DNA of 64,000 nucleotides from RFPI01 sp964398195 (GTDB taxonomy: Bacteria; Pseudomonadota; Gammaproteobacteria; Burkholderiales; Methylophilaceae), in the NCBI GenBank assembly GCA_964398195.1, contig CAYNLW010000002.1, positions 11,486 through 75,485 of the forward strand, read 5' to 3'. Below are positions 24,720 to 33,757 of the stretch, in pieces. Each line of letters opens with the position of its first letter. The stretch's first letter is position 1. The notes beneath the pieces are model-generated. The model was not told the origin of the DNA, did not search any database, and saw nothing but the letters and a program-made list of their open reading frames with translations. The translations under genes were made by a program, and so were the position numbers.

Positions 24720-25394
24720 ATGTCTATCGCAGATTGGCCAAGGCAGGAACGGCCACGAGAAAAATTATTGCAATCTGGCGCAGAAAATTTATCCGATGCA
24801 GAATTGCTGGCGATTTTTCTGCGCGTCGGCGTGCCGGGCAAATCAGCGGTGGATTTGGCGCGTCATATGTTGCAGCATTTCGGTGGCTTGCAAGCTTTGT
24901 TTAACGCCAGTCTGGCGCAGTTTTGTGCACTGCGCGGCTTGGGCAAGAGCAAATATTGCCAGCTACAAGCGGTCATCGAGCTGGTCAAGCGGGTGTTAAA
25001 AGAGCGCTTGGCGCAAGGCGATATGCTGAATACACCAGCTTCGGTGAGTGATTTTCTGTGTATGCAAATCGGCCAGCAGCCGCGCGAGCAATTCTATGTC
25101 TTGTTTTTAGACGCGCAAAATCGACTGCTCAGCGCTGAATGTTTATTTCAGGGCACGCTAACGCAGACCAGCGTGTATCCCAGAGAAATCGTTAAAAGTG
25201 CTTTACAGCATAATGCAGCCAGCGTGATTTTCGCTCATAATCACCCCTCGGGAATTGCCGAGCCCAGTGAAGCCGACAAACGTCTGACCTCAGCATTAAA
25301 AACAGCATTAAATTTGATGGATGTGCGGGTGTTAGATCATTTTGTCATTGCCGGCAATCAGTCCGTTTCATTTATGCAGCTTGGTTTGTTATAA
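24720..25394 (+). CDS. radC: RadC/JAB-domain protein
   Basis: The 224-residue product has an N-terminal helix-hairpin-helix region (ALRGLGKSKYCQLQAVIEL) and a C-terminal JAB/MPN metal-binding domain with FAHNHPSGIAEPSEAD (His-x-His...Asp). The name radC is historical; a repair role is not established and the JAB domain resembles deubiquitinase-like metalloproteases. The ATG at 24720 has AAAGGAG 7 bases upstream; a GTG one codon earlier is less likely. It is divergent from coaBC, as in many proteobacteria. Confidence 0.93.
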   Translation: MSIADWPRQERPREKLLQSGAENLSDAELLAIFLRVGVPGKSAVDLARHMLQHFGGLQALFNASLAQFCALRGLGKSKYCQLQAVIELVKRVLKERLAQGDMLNTPASVSDFLCMQIGQQPREQFYVLFLDAQNRLLSAECLFQGTLTQTSVYPREIVKSALQHNAASVIFAHNHPSGIAEPSEADKRLTSALKTALNLMDVRVLDHFVIAGNQSVSFMQLGLL

Positions 25395-25507
25395 GCGTCC
25401 AGCGACTTGAGCAAGGCATAGGCGGCAGAAAAGTGTTAAGCGTTATATTTTCTGCTTTTTGATGAGCACCATCCTTTAATTAACAACTATTCACAAAAGG
25501 TTAGCGT

Positions 25508-27577
25508 ATGAAAAAATTATCCTGCACATGGCTAGCATCTATCGTCTGGCTTTGCGTCAGCCTGATAGGCGCGGCGGCAGTGGGCGGCATCGCCATACAC
25601 AGAGGCGAGAGCATCAATGCCTTATGGTTTATCACTGCGGCGATTTGCATTTATGCCATCGCCTATCGCTTCTATTCGGCATGGATAGCCAGCAAAGTAT
25701 TACTGTTAGACGATAGCCGCGCCACCCCAGCCGAGCGCTTTGATAATGGGCGCGACTATGTGCCGACCAATCGTTGGATAATATTCGGCCATCATTTTGC
25801 TGCTATTGCCGGCCCTGGGCCTTTGGTAGGCCCTACGCTGGCCGCGCAGTTTGGCTATCTGCCAGGCACTTTGTGGATTTTATTTGGCTCGGTATTGGGC
25901 GGCTGCGTGCAAGATATGGTGATTTTATTTGCCTCTACACGCCGCAATGGGCGCAGCCTAGGGCAGATGGCGCGCGACGAGATAGGCCGCTTTGGCGGTG
26001 TGGCGGCCTTGTTGGGCACGTTTTTTATTATGATTATTTTGATTGCCGTGCTTGGGCTAGTGGTGGTGAATGCCATGAAACACAGCCCTTGGGCAACCGC
26101 CACGGTGGCTGCCACCATCCCCATCGCCATGTTAATCGGCTTTTATATGCGTCATTTGCGGGTGGGACGCGTATTAGAAGCCTCGACTTTAGGCATTTTA
26201 TTGCTATTGGGCTCGGTGCTATTGGGTGGCTGGATAGACCATCACAGCCAACTGCGCGTCTGGTTTGACCACGAGGGCTTGCTACTGGCTTGGGCGATTA
26301 TTGCTTATGGCTTTGCTGCAGCGATTTTGCCAGTATGGATGTTATTAGCGCCACGCGATTATCTCTCCACCTTTATGAAGCTAGGCACCGTGGCCTTGCT
26401 GGCCATCGCCATCGTGTTGTTAAGCCCACAAGTGCATATGCCGGCGCTGACGCAATTTACTGACGGCAGTGGCCCGATTTTTGGCGGCAAATTATTTCCT
26501 TTTGTGTTTATTACCATCGCTTGTGGCGCCATTTCTGGCTTTCACTCGCTGATTGCCTCGGGCACCACGCCCAAGTTATTAGCCAATGAACGCGATATCC
26601 GTATGATAGGTTATGGCGCCATGCTACTCGAGTCGTTTGTCGCCATGATGGCGATGATTGCCGCCACGGTTTTAGAGCCTGGCGTCTATTTCGCTATCAA
26701 TAGCCCAGCAGGGGTGGTGGGTAAAGAAGCGGCACAGGCGGTGGCCACCATTTCTGCTTGGGGTTTCCCGGTTAGCGTTGAGCAAATGCAACACTTGGCC
26801 AGTCAAATGGGCGAGTTAAGTTTATTTGCTCGTACCGGCGGTGCGCCCAGTTTGGCAGTAGGCATGGCCAGTATTTTCGGCAGCGCGTTTGGCCAGAGCC
26901 TGTTGGCCATGTGGTATCACTTTGCCATTATGTTTGAAGCGATTTTTATCCTGACCACCTTAGACGCCGGCACACGGGTTGGGCGCTTTATGTTGCAGGA
27001 TATGTTGGGCAATATTTGGCCAAAATTTGGTCAAACTTCTTGGTGGCCATCGGTCTTGTTGTCCAGTGCGCTGGTGGTGGCAGGTTGGGGCTATTTTCTG
27101 TATATCGGGGTGATAGATCCGAATGGTGGGGTGAATATACTTTGGCCGCTATTCGGCATCGCCAATCAAATACTGGCGGCCATTGCGCTGTGTGTGGGGA
27201 CTAGCATACTGGTCAAATCAGGCAAAGCGAAATACGCTTGGATTACCGGCTTGCCCTTGGCTTGGTTGGTGACCATTACCACTAGCGCGGCATGGCAAAA
27301 ATTATTTAGCAGTGATGTGCGGGTGGGCTTTTTTGCTGCTGCCGATGATTTAGCCAACAAACTTAGTGCTGGCGAATTGCCGGCAGAAAAAGCAGCGGTG
27401 GCTGGCCAGTTGATTTTTAATCAACAACTAGACGCATGGATTACCGTGTTTTTCTTGCTGGTGTTATGGATAGTGGTGCTGGATATGTTGTATGTGCTGA
27501 CACGCTTCCGTTTGGGCAAGCCAGTCAGCCCCTCTAGCGAAGCGCCGTATCAAGCCACGCGTGGGTTAAAGGTTTAG
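25508..27577 (+). CDS. cstA: Carbon starvation protein A family peptide/pyruvate transporter
   Basis: A 689-residue inner-membrane protein with many hydrophobic spans, starting with a membrane segment right after MKKLSCTW. The family signature GHHFAAIAGPGPLVGPTLAA lies near residue 95, followed by GSVLGGCVQDMV. CstA and its paralogue BtsT in E. coli take up peptides and pyruvate. The C-terminal part has further spans and a cytoplasmic tail. A YbdD-type small gene follows 33 bases later, the conserved partner. Confidence 0.94.
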   Translation: MKKLSCTWLASIVWLCVSLIGAAAVGGIAIHRGESINALWFITAAICIYAIAYRFYSAWIASKVLLLDDSRATPAERFDNGRDYVPTNRWIIFGHHFAAIAGPGPLVGPTLAAQFGYLPGTLWILFGSVLGGCVQDMVILFASTRRNGRSLGQMARDEIGRFGGVAALLGTFFIMIILIAVLGLVVVNAMKHSPWATATVAATIPIAMLIGFYMRHLRVGRVLEASTLGILLLLGSVLLGGWIDHHSQLRVWFDHEGLLLAWAIIAYGFAAAILPVWMLLAPRDYLSTFMKLGTVALLAIAIVLLSPQVHMPALTQFTDGSGPIFGGKLFPFVFITIACGAISGFHSLIASGTTPKLLANERDIRMIGYGAMLLESFVAMMAMIAATVLEPGVYFAINSPAGVVGKEAAQAVATISAWGFPVSVEQMQHLASQMGELSLFARTGGAPSLAVGMASIFGSAFGQSLLAMWYHFAIMFEAIFILTTLDAGTRVGRFMLQDMLGNIWPKFGQTSWWPSVLLSSALVVAGWGYFLYIGVIDPNGGVNILWPLFGIANQILAAIALCVGTSILVKSGKAKYAWITGLPLAWLVTITTSAAWQKLFSSDVRVGFFAAADDLANKLSAGELPAEKAAVAGQLIFNQQLDAWITVFFLLVLWIVVLDMLYVLTRFRLGKPVSPSSEAPYQATRGLKV

Positions 27578-27610
27578 GGCTTAATAGAGAGCCAGATAGG
27601 ATAGGTGGAT

Positions 27611-27847
27611 ATGTCAGGTCAAGCTCATCATCGTTTGTTAAAGTTTGCCAAATTGTCTGCGCTGTTTAACAAGCTCAGCGCTTTGTGGCGCGGCTTGCGC
27701 CAATTGTCCGGTGATGATGCTTATGAGCGTTACCTGCAACACTATCAAGCGCACCATGCGCAAGACGCCGAGCCGCCGTTAAGCAGAGAAGAATTTTTCA
27801 AGCAGTGGCAAGATAAAAAATGGCATGGCGTGAAGCGTTGTTGCTAA
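27611..27847 (+). CDS. YbdD/YjiX family small protein, CstA partner
   Basis: A 78-residue protein with LWRGLRQLSGDDAYERYLQH near its N-terminus and the closing segment KKWHGVKRCC, the typical end of the YbdD/YjiX (DUF466) family. Genes of this family nearly always follow cstA or btsT, as here; the molecular role is not well defined. ATG at 27611 is preferred to a GTG two codons earlier. Its stop lies only 2 bases from the end of the convergent lgt gene. Confidence 0.88.
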   Translation: MSGQAHHRLLKFAKLSALFNKLSALWRGLRQLSGDDAYERYLQHYQAHHAQDAEPPLSREEFFKQWQDKKWHGVKRCC

Positions 27848-27849
27848 TG

Positions 27850-28632
27850 CTAGCGGCCTGCTTGATGGGCGCGCCAAAATAGCCAAATCCCAATCAATAG
27901 CATAGGCAAGCTCAGCCATTGCCCCATGCTCAACCCCAGACTTAATAGCCCCAATTGCGCATCGGGCTGACGGGTAAATTCCACCAACCATCTAAAGCCA
28001 CCGTAGCCGATTAAGAATAATGCCGAGACCGCCCCAGTGCGGCGCGGTTGGCGCGAATACAGCCATAACAGCACAAACAGTAATAAGCCCTCTAAGGCAA
28101 ATTCGTACAGCTGCGAGGGGTGGCGTGGCAGCGTATCCACTTGTGGAAATATCATGCCCCAACTGCCATCGGTGGGGCGCCCCCATAATTCACCATTGAT
28201 AAAATTGCCCAAGCGGCCAGCGCCCAAGCCCAGTGGGACTAGCGGGGCGACAAAGTCCATCAAGCTGAGCCAGCGCTGTTGATATTTTTTGGCAAACCAG
28301 CCCATCGCCAATAACACGCCGATAAAGCCGCCATGAAAGCTCATACCGCCTTGCCAAACGGCAAAAATTTGTAGCGGCTGTTGCATAAAATATTGCGTCT
28401 GATAAAACAACACATAGCCCATGCGCCCGCCGATAATCACCCCAAGCGCGCCATAAAAAATCGCATCATCGACCATCTGCACATTCCAGCCGCGCCAAGG
28501 GTCGTGCTTGGCACGATATTTACCTAGCCAGATAAAGCCCAAAAAACCGATTAAATACATGATGCCGTACCAATGGATGGATAAGCCGGCTAGGTGGATG
28601 GCGACGGGGTCAAATTGTGGGTGGGTAAACAT
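27850..28632 (-). CDS. lgt: Prolipoprotein diacylglyceryl transferase
   Basis: Lgt transfers diacylglycerol from phosphatidylglycerol to the lipobox cysteine of prolipoproteins in the inner membrane. The 260-residue product has about seven spans. It shows the IHWYGIMYLIGF opening, GRMGYVLFYQ and the signature GAGRLGNFINGELWGRPT. Predicted substrates in this window include the FKBP-type lipoprotein near 55 kb. It ends against the YbdD-type gene with no room for a terminator. Confidence 0.96.
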   Translation of the reverse strand: MFTHPQFDPVAIHLAGLSIHWYGIMYLIGFLGFIWLGKYRAKHDPWRGWNVQMVDDAIFYGALGVIIGGRMGYVLFYQTQYFMQQPLQIFAVWQGGMSFHGGFIGVLLAMGWFAKKYQQRWLSLMDFVAPLVPLGLGAGRLGNFINGELWGRPTDGSWGMIFPQVDTLPRHPSQLYEFALEGLLLFVLLWLYSRQPRRTGAVSALFLIGYGGFRWLVEFTRQPDAQLGLLSLGLSMGQWLSLPMLLIGIWLFWRAHQAGR

Positions 28633-28843
28633 CAGCTCAACTCAATGATTAGGGGTGAAAAAATGGCCTTATTTTAGCGGAAAAACCTTATTTTCCGTAG
28701 GCTTATCGCGCAACAAAAGGCTTACATTTTGTGCTTAGAATAGGAACTTTGTGCAGCAAGCATAGACATATTTGCATGTCGCATTAAATCGTAAAAATCG
28801 CTTTCTAGTTTAAAATATCATCTTTACCAGATAGGAATCCAAA

Positions 28844-30694
28844 ATGCCTGAATATCGTTCCCGCACTACCACCCACGGTCGCAATATGGCTGGCGCACGC
28901 GCTTTATGGCGCGCTACCGGCATGAAAGACGAAGATTTCACCAAGCCGATTATTGCGATTGCCAACTCTTTCACCCAATTTGTGCCCGGTCATGTGCACT
29001 TAAAAGACTTGGGTCAGCTAGTGGCGCGTGAGATTGAACGCTCGGGGGGTGTGGCTAAGGAATTTAATACCATCGCGGTAGATGACGGCATCGCCATGGG
29101 GCACGGCGGGATGCTGTATAGCTTGCCTAGCCGCGATTTAATTGCAGATAGTGTAGAGTTTATGGTGAATGCGCACTGCGCCGATGCTTTGGTGTGTATT
29201 TCTAACTGCGACAAAATCACCCCCGGCATGTTAATGGCTGCCTTGCGCCTGAATATCCCTGTGGTGTTTGTCTCCGGCGGGCCTATGGAGGCCGGCAAGG
29301 TCAATTGGCAAGGCACGATACATAAACTGGACTTGGTCGATGCCATGGTGGCCGCTGCTGATGATAAAGTCAGCGACCAAGAATCAGAAGCCATCGAGCG
29401 TTCTGCTTGCCCAACCTGTGGCTCTTGTTCTGGTATGTTTACCGCCAACTCGATGAATTGTTTAACCGAAGCACTAGGGCTGAGCTTGCCAGGCAATGGC
29501 TCTACATTAGCTACGCATGCCGCGCGTAAGGAATTATTCCTGAAAGCGGGTCGCTTGATCGTGGAAAACACCAAACGCTATTACGAGCAGAACGACGAAT
29601 CCGTTTTACCGCGTTCCATCGCCAGCTTTAAGGCATTTGAAAATGCCGTTAGTCTGGACGTGGCCATGGGCGGCTCTACCAACACGGTATTGCACTTATT
29701 GGCAGCGGCCTATGAGGGCAAAGTGGATTTCAGCATGAAAGATATCGACCGCATTTCACGCAAAGTCCCTTGCGTATGTAAAGTTGCCCCTGCCACCAAT
29801 AAATTCCATATGGAAGACGTACACCGCGCTGGCGGGGTGATGGGTATCTTGGCGGAATTAGACCGTGGCGGCTTAATCCACCGAGATATTCCTACTGTGC
29901 ATAGCAAGACCATGGGCGAAGCGCTTGCGCATTGGGATGTCACCACCAGCAGCGCAGAAGAAGTGAAAAAACTGTATTCCGCCGCACCGGGTGGCATTCC
30001 GACCACCATCGCCTTCAGCCAATCCATGCTATGGCCTAGCCTAGATTTAGACCGCAGCGAGGGCTGTATCCGTGATATCCAACACGCTTATTCACAAGAT
30101 GGCGGCTTGGCAGTGCTATACGGCAATATCGCCGAAGAAGGCTGTATCGTAAAAACCGCCGGGGTAGATGAAAGCATTCTGACCTTTACTGGCAAAGTAA
30201 AACTATTTGAGTCACAAGACGCTGCGGTTGAAGGCATCTTAGGCGATCAAGTGGTGGCTGGCGATGTGGTGGTTATCCGTTACGAAGGCCCGAAAGGCGG
30301 CCCCGGTATGCAAGAGATGTTATACCCGACCTCCTATCTCAAATCTAAAGGCTTGGGCAAAGTATGCGCGCTGCTCACCGATGGCCGCTTCTCCGGTGGT
30401 ACTTCTGGCTTAAGTATCGGCCATGTCTCGCCAGAAGCCGCTGAGCAAGGGGCGATTGCCTTGGTAGAACAAGGCGACACCATTATTATCGATATCCCCA
30501 ATCGCCGCATCCATTTGGATATCAGCGATGCTGAATTAGCCAATCGCCGCGCCGCCATGCAAGCTAAAGGGGCTGAGGCATGGAAGCCCGCCAAGCGTGA
30601 GCGGCCACTTACCCCCGCTTTACGCGCTTATGCCGCGATGACCACCTCGGCTTCCCGTGGGGCGATTCGTGATGTGACACAAATCGAGAAATAG
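28844..30694 (+). CDS. ilvD: Dihydroxy-acid dehydratase
   Basis: IlvD converts 2,3-dihydroxy-isovalerate or -methylvalerate to the keto acids of valine and isoleucine synthesis, using an iron-sulfur cluster. The 616-residue product matches the long bacterial form. Cluster cysteines are visible at residue 122 (ISNCDKITPGM) and 195 (CPTCGSCSGMFT). The active-site region GRFSGGTSGLSIGHVSPEA lies near residue 515. It stands alone, with a 211-base upstream gap in which I see no confident promoter. Confidence 0.97.
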   Translation: MPEYRSRTTTHGRNMAGARALWRATGMKDEDFTKPIIAIANSFTQFVPGHVHLKDLGQLVAREIERSGGVAKEFNTIAVDDGIAMGHGGMLYSLPSRDLIADSVEFMVNAHCADALVCISNCDKITPGMLMAALRLNIPVVFVSGGPMEAGKVNWQGTIHKLDLVDAMVAAADDKVSDQESEAIERSACPTCGSCSGMFTANSMNCLTEALGLSLPGNGSTLATHAARKELFLKAGRLIVENTKRYYEQNDESVLPRSIASFKAFENAVSLDVAMGGSTNTVLHLLAAAYEGKVDFSMKDIDRISRKVPCVCKVAPATNKFHMEDVHRAGGVMGILAELDRGGLIHRDIPTVHSKTMGEALAHWDVTTSSAEEVKKLYSAAPGGIPTTIAFSQSMLWPSLDLDRSEGCIRDIQHAYSQDGGLAVLYGNIAEEGCIVKTAGVDESILTFTGKVKLFESQDAAVEGILGDQVVAGDVVVIRYEGPKGGPGMQEMLYPTSYLKSKGLGKVCALLTDGRFSGGTSGLSIGHVSPEAAEQGAIALVEQGDTIIIDIPNRRIHLDISDAELANRRAAMQAKGAEAWKPAKRERPLTPALRAYAAMTTSASRGAIRDVTQIEK

Positions 30695-30700
30695 CGTGAA

Positions 30701-30732
30701 CATTGCTTCAGCCGTTCACTGTTGAAGCAATG
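30701..30732. other. Perfect 10-bp inverted repeat after ilvD
   Basis: CATTGCTTCA (30701-30710) and TGAAGCAATG (30723-30732) form a perfect 10-bp stem with a 12-base loop, starting 6 bases after the ilvD stop. It lacks a T-tract, so it is more likely an RNA-stabilising 3' hairpin than a classical terminator. Confidence 0.55.
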
Positions 30733-30782
30733 ACTAGTGCGTTTTATCCAGCCTAATAAGCCATATTAAAAAAAGGAAAATA

Positions 30783-31697
30783 ATGTTTCATCTCACTCAA
30801 GCGTTGCATCAACAGCCATTAGGCGAGGGAGTGGTGCAATATCAGGACAGCAATGGGCTGACCTTTTTATCTGTCGATAATAGCCATGCTTCGGCCTGTA
30901 TCGCCCTGCAAGGCGGTCATGTGATGCAGTGGCAACCGAAAAAAGCCAAGCATCCTGTGCTATGGCTTTCCAGCAAAGCGCGCTATACCCAAGGGCGCTC
31001 TATACGCGGTGGTGTGCCCATCTGCTGGCCTTGGTTCGGCGCCCACCCCACCGATAGCAGCTATTGTCCGCATGGCTTTGCGCGGGTGATTCCTTGGCAA
31101 TTACTAGATAGCAAAGTGCTAGAAAACGGCGCCACGCGGCTAGTGTTAGAAATGACACAAACCGATGTGGCTAAGCGCCAACTATCCTATGCCTATCGCT
31201 TTCAGCTGGTGATTATCATAGGCCAGACCCTGCGCCTAGAAATGAAAACCACCAACTTAGCCGACCATCCGTTTATGATAGGCGAGGCCTTCCACACCTA
31301 TTTCCGTGTCAGCGATGTAGAAAAAATCCATATCACCGGCCTAGAAAACCTGGTGTATTCCGACAAAGTGCAAGGCTATCAGCGCGATGTGCAACACGGC
31401 CCATTGAAATTTACTGGCGAGTTTGACCGCGTCTATCTGAATAGCCGGCGCGATTTAGTCATTCACGACCCAGACTTCGAACGCAAAATCCGTATCACCA
31501 AATCCTGTAGCCACACCACCGTGGTATGGACACCTTGGCACGACAAAGCCGCGCAATTAGGTGATATGGGCGAGCCCAATGAGTGGCGACAAATGATTTG
31601 CCTAGAGTCCGCCAACGCCATGGAAAACAGCATCACTATCTATCCCAACGACACCCATGTGATGGTTTCGGAATATAGCCTAGAAGCATTTGGCTAG
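30783..31697 (+). CDS. D-hexose-6-phosphate mutarotase (YeaD-type, aldose 1-epimerase fold)
   Basis: The 304-residue product shows the galactose-mutarotase-like beta-sandwich. Diagnostic segments are IALQGGHVMQWQPK near residue 40, IRGGVPICWPWFGAHP near residue 75 with the HGFAR loop after it, and GEAFHTYFRVSDV with the conserved catalytic histidine. The C-terminal VVWTPWHDKAAQLGDM is typical. The family interconverts anomers of hexose 6-phosphates. It follows ilvD on the same strand after an 88-base gap with a hairpin, so it is probably separate functionally. Confidence 0.87.
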   Translation: MFHLTQALHQQPLGEGVVQYQDSNGLTFLSVDNSHASACIALQGGHVMQWQPKKAKHPVLWLSSKARYTQGRSIRGGVPICWPWFGAHPTDSSYCPHGFARVIPWQLLDSKVLENGATRLVLEMTQTDVAKRQLSYAYRFQLVIIIGQTLRLEMKTTNLADHPFMIGEAFHTYFRVSDVEKIHITGLENLVYSDKVQGYQRDVQHGPLKFTGEFDRVYLNSRRDLVIHDPDFERKIRITKSCSHTTVVWTPWHDKAAQLGDMGEPNEWRQMICLESANAMENSITIYPNDTHVMVSEYSLEAFG

Positions 31698-31748
31698 AGA
31701 ACAAAGGCGATAAAGGCGATGTCCTATTGCTAGGGCGTATCAAAAATT

Positions 31749-31768
31749 AAATTCAAAAAAATGAATTT
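31749..31768. promoter_or_regulatory. AT-rich inverted repeat upstream of the cytochrome c gene
   Basis: AAATTCA (31749-31755) and TGAATTT (31762-31768) are perfect half-sites separated by six A residues. They lie about 100 bases upstream of the cytochrome c start. It could be an operator, but AT-rich palindromes of this size also occur by chance. Confidence 0.25.
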
Positions 31769-31864
31769 ACGTTTATTTTTGTTAGAAACTGTTAAAAATT
31801 TGTAAAAATTTGAGTATCATGGCGGTTGGCAGTTTTACGGTTTTGTTGAATTTAAGGAGATGAC

Positions 31865-32188
31865 ATGAAAGCACTATTGGTTTCATTAGTTGCAGCAGGT
31901 TCTTTAGCAATGGCTAGCCAAGCCAGCGCCATCGACGACGCAGGCGCTAAAGCATTATTACAAAAGAGTGGTTGTTTAGCTTGCCACGCAGTTGATCAAA
32001 AAGTATTAGGCCCATCCTATAAAGATGTTGCCGCCAAATACAAAGGCAAAAACATGGAAGAAAAGTTAGTTGCCAAAGTAAAAGCCGGTGGTAGCGGCGT
32101 ATGGGGCCCAATCCCAATGCCAGCCAACAGCCCACAAGTAAAAGACGAAGACATCAAGACTTTAGTACACTGGATTCTTTCCCTGTAA
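31865..32188 (+). CDS. Periplasmic class I cytochrome c (c551/c552 type)
   Basis: A 107-residue pre-protein with a signal peptide (residues 1-22, cleavage after QASA). The mature part has one haem site CLACH at residues 37-41 and the likely distal methionine at 85 (PIPMPANS). The pattern of a single haem, short length and GPxYKDVAAKY segment fits the small electron-carrier cytochromes c551/c552. It should act as a soluble periplasmic electron donor to a terminal oxidase or reductase. AAGGAG precedes the ATG and a strong terminator follows. Confidence 0.9.
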   Translation: MKALLVSLVAAGSLAMASQASAIDDAGAKALLQKSGCLACHAVDQKVLGPSYKDVAAKYKGKNMEEKLVAKVKAGGSGVWGPIPMPANSPQVKDEDIKTLVHWILSL

Positions 32189-32200
32189 TTCCGTCTCGAT

Positions 32201-32230
32201 AAAAAAGCCAGCACCCGCTGGCTTTTTTTT
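32201..32230. terminator. Bidirectional terminator after the cytochrome c gene
   Basis: An A-run leads into GCCAGC (32207-32212), a 4-base loop, GCTGGC (32217-32222) and eight T residues. It ends the cytochrome transcript and could also serve the minus-strand permease gene that stops 46 bases further on. Confidence 0.92.
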
Positions 32231-32247
32231 CGCCTGTCCCGCAGACG

Positions 32248-32261
32248 CAGGAAGCGCATCA
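32248..32261. repeat. Copy of a 14-base repeat also present near 62052
   Basis: CAGGAAGCGCATCA occurs here and again at 62052-62065, where it forms the right half of a palindrome. The left half (GATGCGCT) is not found here, so this looks like a partial copy of a dispersed element. With only two copies in the window the link is tentative. Confidence 0.35.
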
Positions 32262-32275
32262 ATCCCGGGTGGCCG

Positions 32276-33679
32276 TTAATTCAACTTGCTATGTTTAATT
32301 GAGTATATGAAATACACCCCTAGGCCTAGCATGAGCCAGATGCCGAAGCGCATCCAGGCGACGGCGGGGAGGAAAATCATTAGGGCGGCGCAGGATATGA
32401 GGCCTAGGGTGGGGATAGTGGGGCCGTAGGGGACTTTGAAGGGGCGGGCTAGCTGGGGGGCGCGGTGGCGAAGTAGCATGACGCCGCCGCAGACTAGGAC
32501 GAAGGCGGCTAGGGTGCCGATATTGACCAGTTCGGCTAGTTCATCCAGTGGAATTAGGCCGGCCATGAGCGACATGGCGATGCCGGTGATAGTGATAATG
32601 CGGACTGGGCTGTGGGTGGTGTGGTTAAGGTGATTGAGCGAGGTGGGTAATAGGCCATCGCGGCTCATGGCGTAGATGATGCGGGTGAGGCCGTAATATA
32701 GCACCAGCATCACTGTGGTGAGGCCGGCGATGACGCCAGTGGAAATCAATGCGGCAGCCCAGTTGATGCCGATATGTTGCATGGCGTAGGCGACTGGCGA
32801 ATCTACCCCTAGTTGTTGATAGGGCAGCAGGCTGGTGAGCAGAGCGGCGACGATAATGTAAATAATGGTGCAGAACACCAAGGAATAAATAATGCCTTTG
32901 GGCACATCGCGCTGGGGATTGCGTGCTTCTTCTACTGCGGTGGAAACTGCATCAAAGCCGATATAGGCGAAGAACACCACTGAGGCACCGGCTAATACAC
33001 CTACTGTTTTGCCATTGGCTAAGGTGTCAAACCAGCCGAATGGCATATATGGCGTCCAATGCGTGGGGTCGATATGGGCGCTGGCGATGCTGATAAACAC
33101 CGCGATGGTGAGTAGCTTGATAAACACCATGCCAGCGTTTAAGCGGGCGCTGGCTTTGACACCGATAATAAGCATTAACATCAGCACCAGAATAATCAGC
33201 GCGGCCGGCAGATTCATCATGCCGCCTTTGGCTGGCGCATGGGTCAATAGATCCGGCAAGTGCCAGCCCAGCGCACTTAGCCCATTGCTAAAGTAGCCTG
33301 CCCAGCCATTGGCCACGGCAGCCACACTCAGGCCATATTCCAAAATCAAATCCCAGCCCATCATCCACGCCACAATCTCGCCAAACGCGGCATAACTATA
33401 GCCATAAGCACTGCCGCAACCACCCACTGTGGCGGCTAATTCGGCATAGCATAGGGCGGCAAAAGCACAGGCTAGTCCTGCAAAAATAAATGATAGGGTG
33501 ACCGCAGGACCCGCTTGGTGAGCGGCGGCATGGCCGGTCAGCACGAAGATGCCGGTGCCGATAATGGCGCCTATGCCGAGTAAAGTCAGGTCAGTGGCGC
33601 TTAAGCATTTTTTTAATTGGCTATCTTGTTGTTGATTCACCTGTTTGGTGCGCAATGTTGTTTTTATCAAAGTCCGCAT
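32276..33679 (-). CDS. APC-family amino acid permease (YfnA/CAT type)
   Basis: A 467-residue inner-membrane transporter with 12 predicted spans. The N-terminal LLGIGAIIGTGIFVLTGHAA is the unwound first helix that binds substrate in the APC superfamily. AFAALCYAELAATVGGCGSAYGY and the middle FFAYIGFDAVSTAVEEARNP segment point to the cationic amino acid transporter-like group. The substrate cannot be read from sequence. GGGAG lies 5 bases before the ATG. The 3' third of the gene is noticeably richer in G and C than its surroundings. Confidence 0.9.
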   Translation of the reverse strand: MRTLIKTTLRTKQVNQQQDSQLKKCLSATDLTLLGIGAIIGTGIFVLTGHAAAHQAGPAVTLSFIFAGLACAFAALCYAELAATVGGCGSAYGYSYAAFGEIVAWMMGWDLILEYGLSVAAVANGWAGYFSNGLSALGWHLPDLLTHAPAKGGMMNLPAALIILVLMLMLIIGVKASARLNAGMVFIKLLTIAVFISIASAHIDPTHWTPYMPFGWFDTLANGKTVGVLAGASVVFFAYIGFDAVSTAVEEARNPQRDVPKGIIYSLVFCTIIYIIVAALLTSLLPYQQLGVDSPVAYAMQHIGINWAAALISTGVIAGLTTVMLVLYYGLTRIIYAMSRDGLLPTSLNHLNHTTHSPVRIITITGIAMSLMAGLIPLDELAELVNIGTLAAFVLVCGGVMLLRHRAPQLARPFKVPYGPTIPTLGLISCAALMIFLPAVAWMRFGIWLMLGLGVYFIYSIKHSKLN

Positions 33680-33757
33680 GCAAGCTCCCTGTCGTATTGA
33701 TACGCCTAAAAAAACGCCATGCTGGCGTGTGATTAAAACGGTGCTGAGTATCAGCGC

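Noticed and set aside
25774..26268. Open frame of 164 codons in another frame of cstA
   Set aside because: It lies fully inside a clear transporter gene and its translation is rich in Arg, Trp and Cys, typical of an out-of-frame reading.
28633..28843. Leader peptide or attenuator for ilvD
   Set aside because: No short open frame with Ile/Val/Leu runs and no terminator hairpin in the 211-base gap.
29014..29574. Open frame of 186 codons antisense to ilvD
   Set aside because: Complement of a well-conserved gene, without ribosome-binding site or family resemblance.
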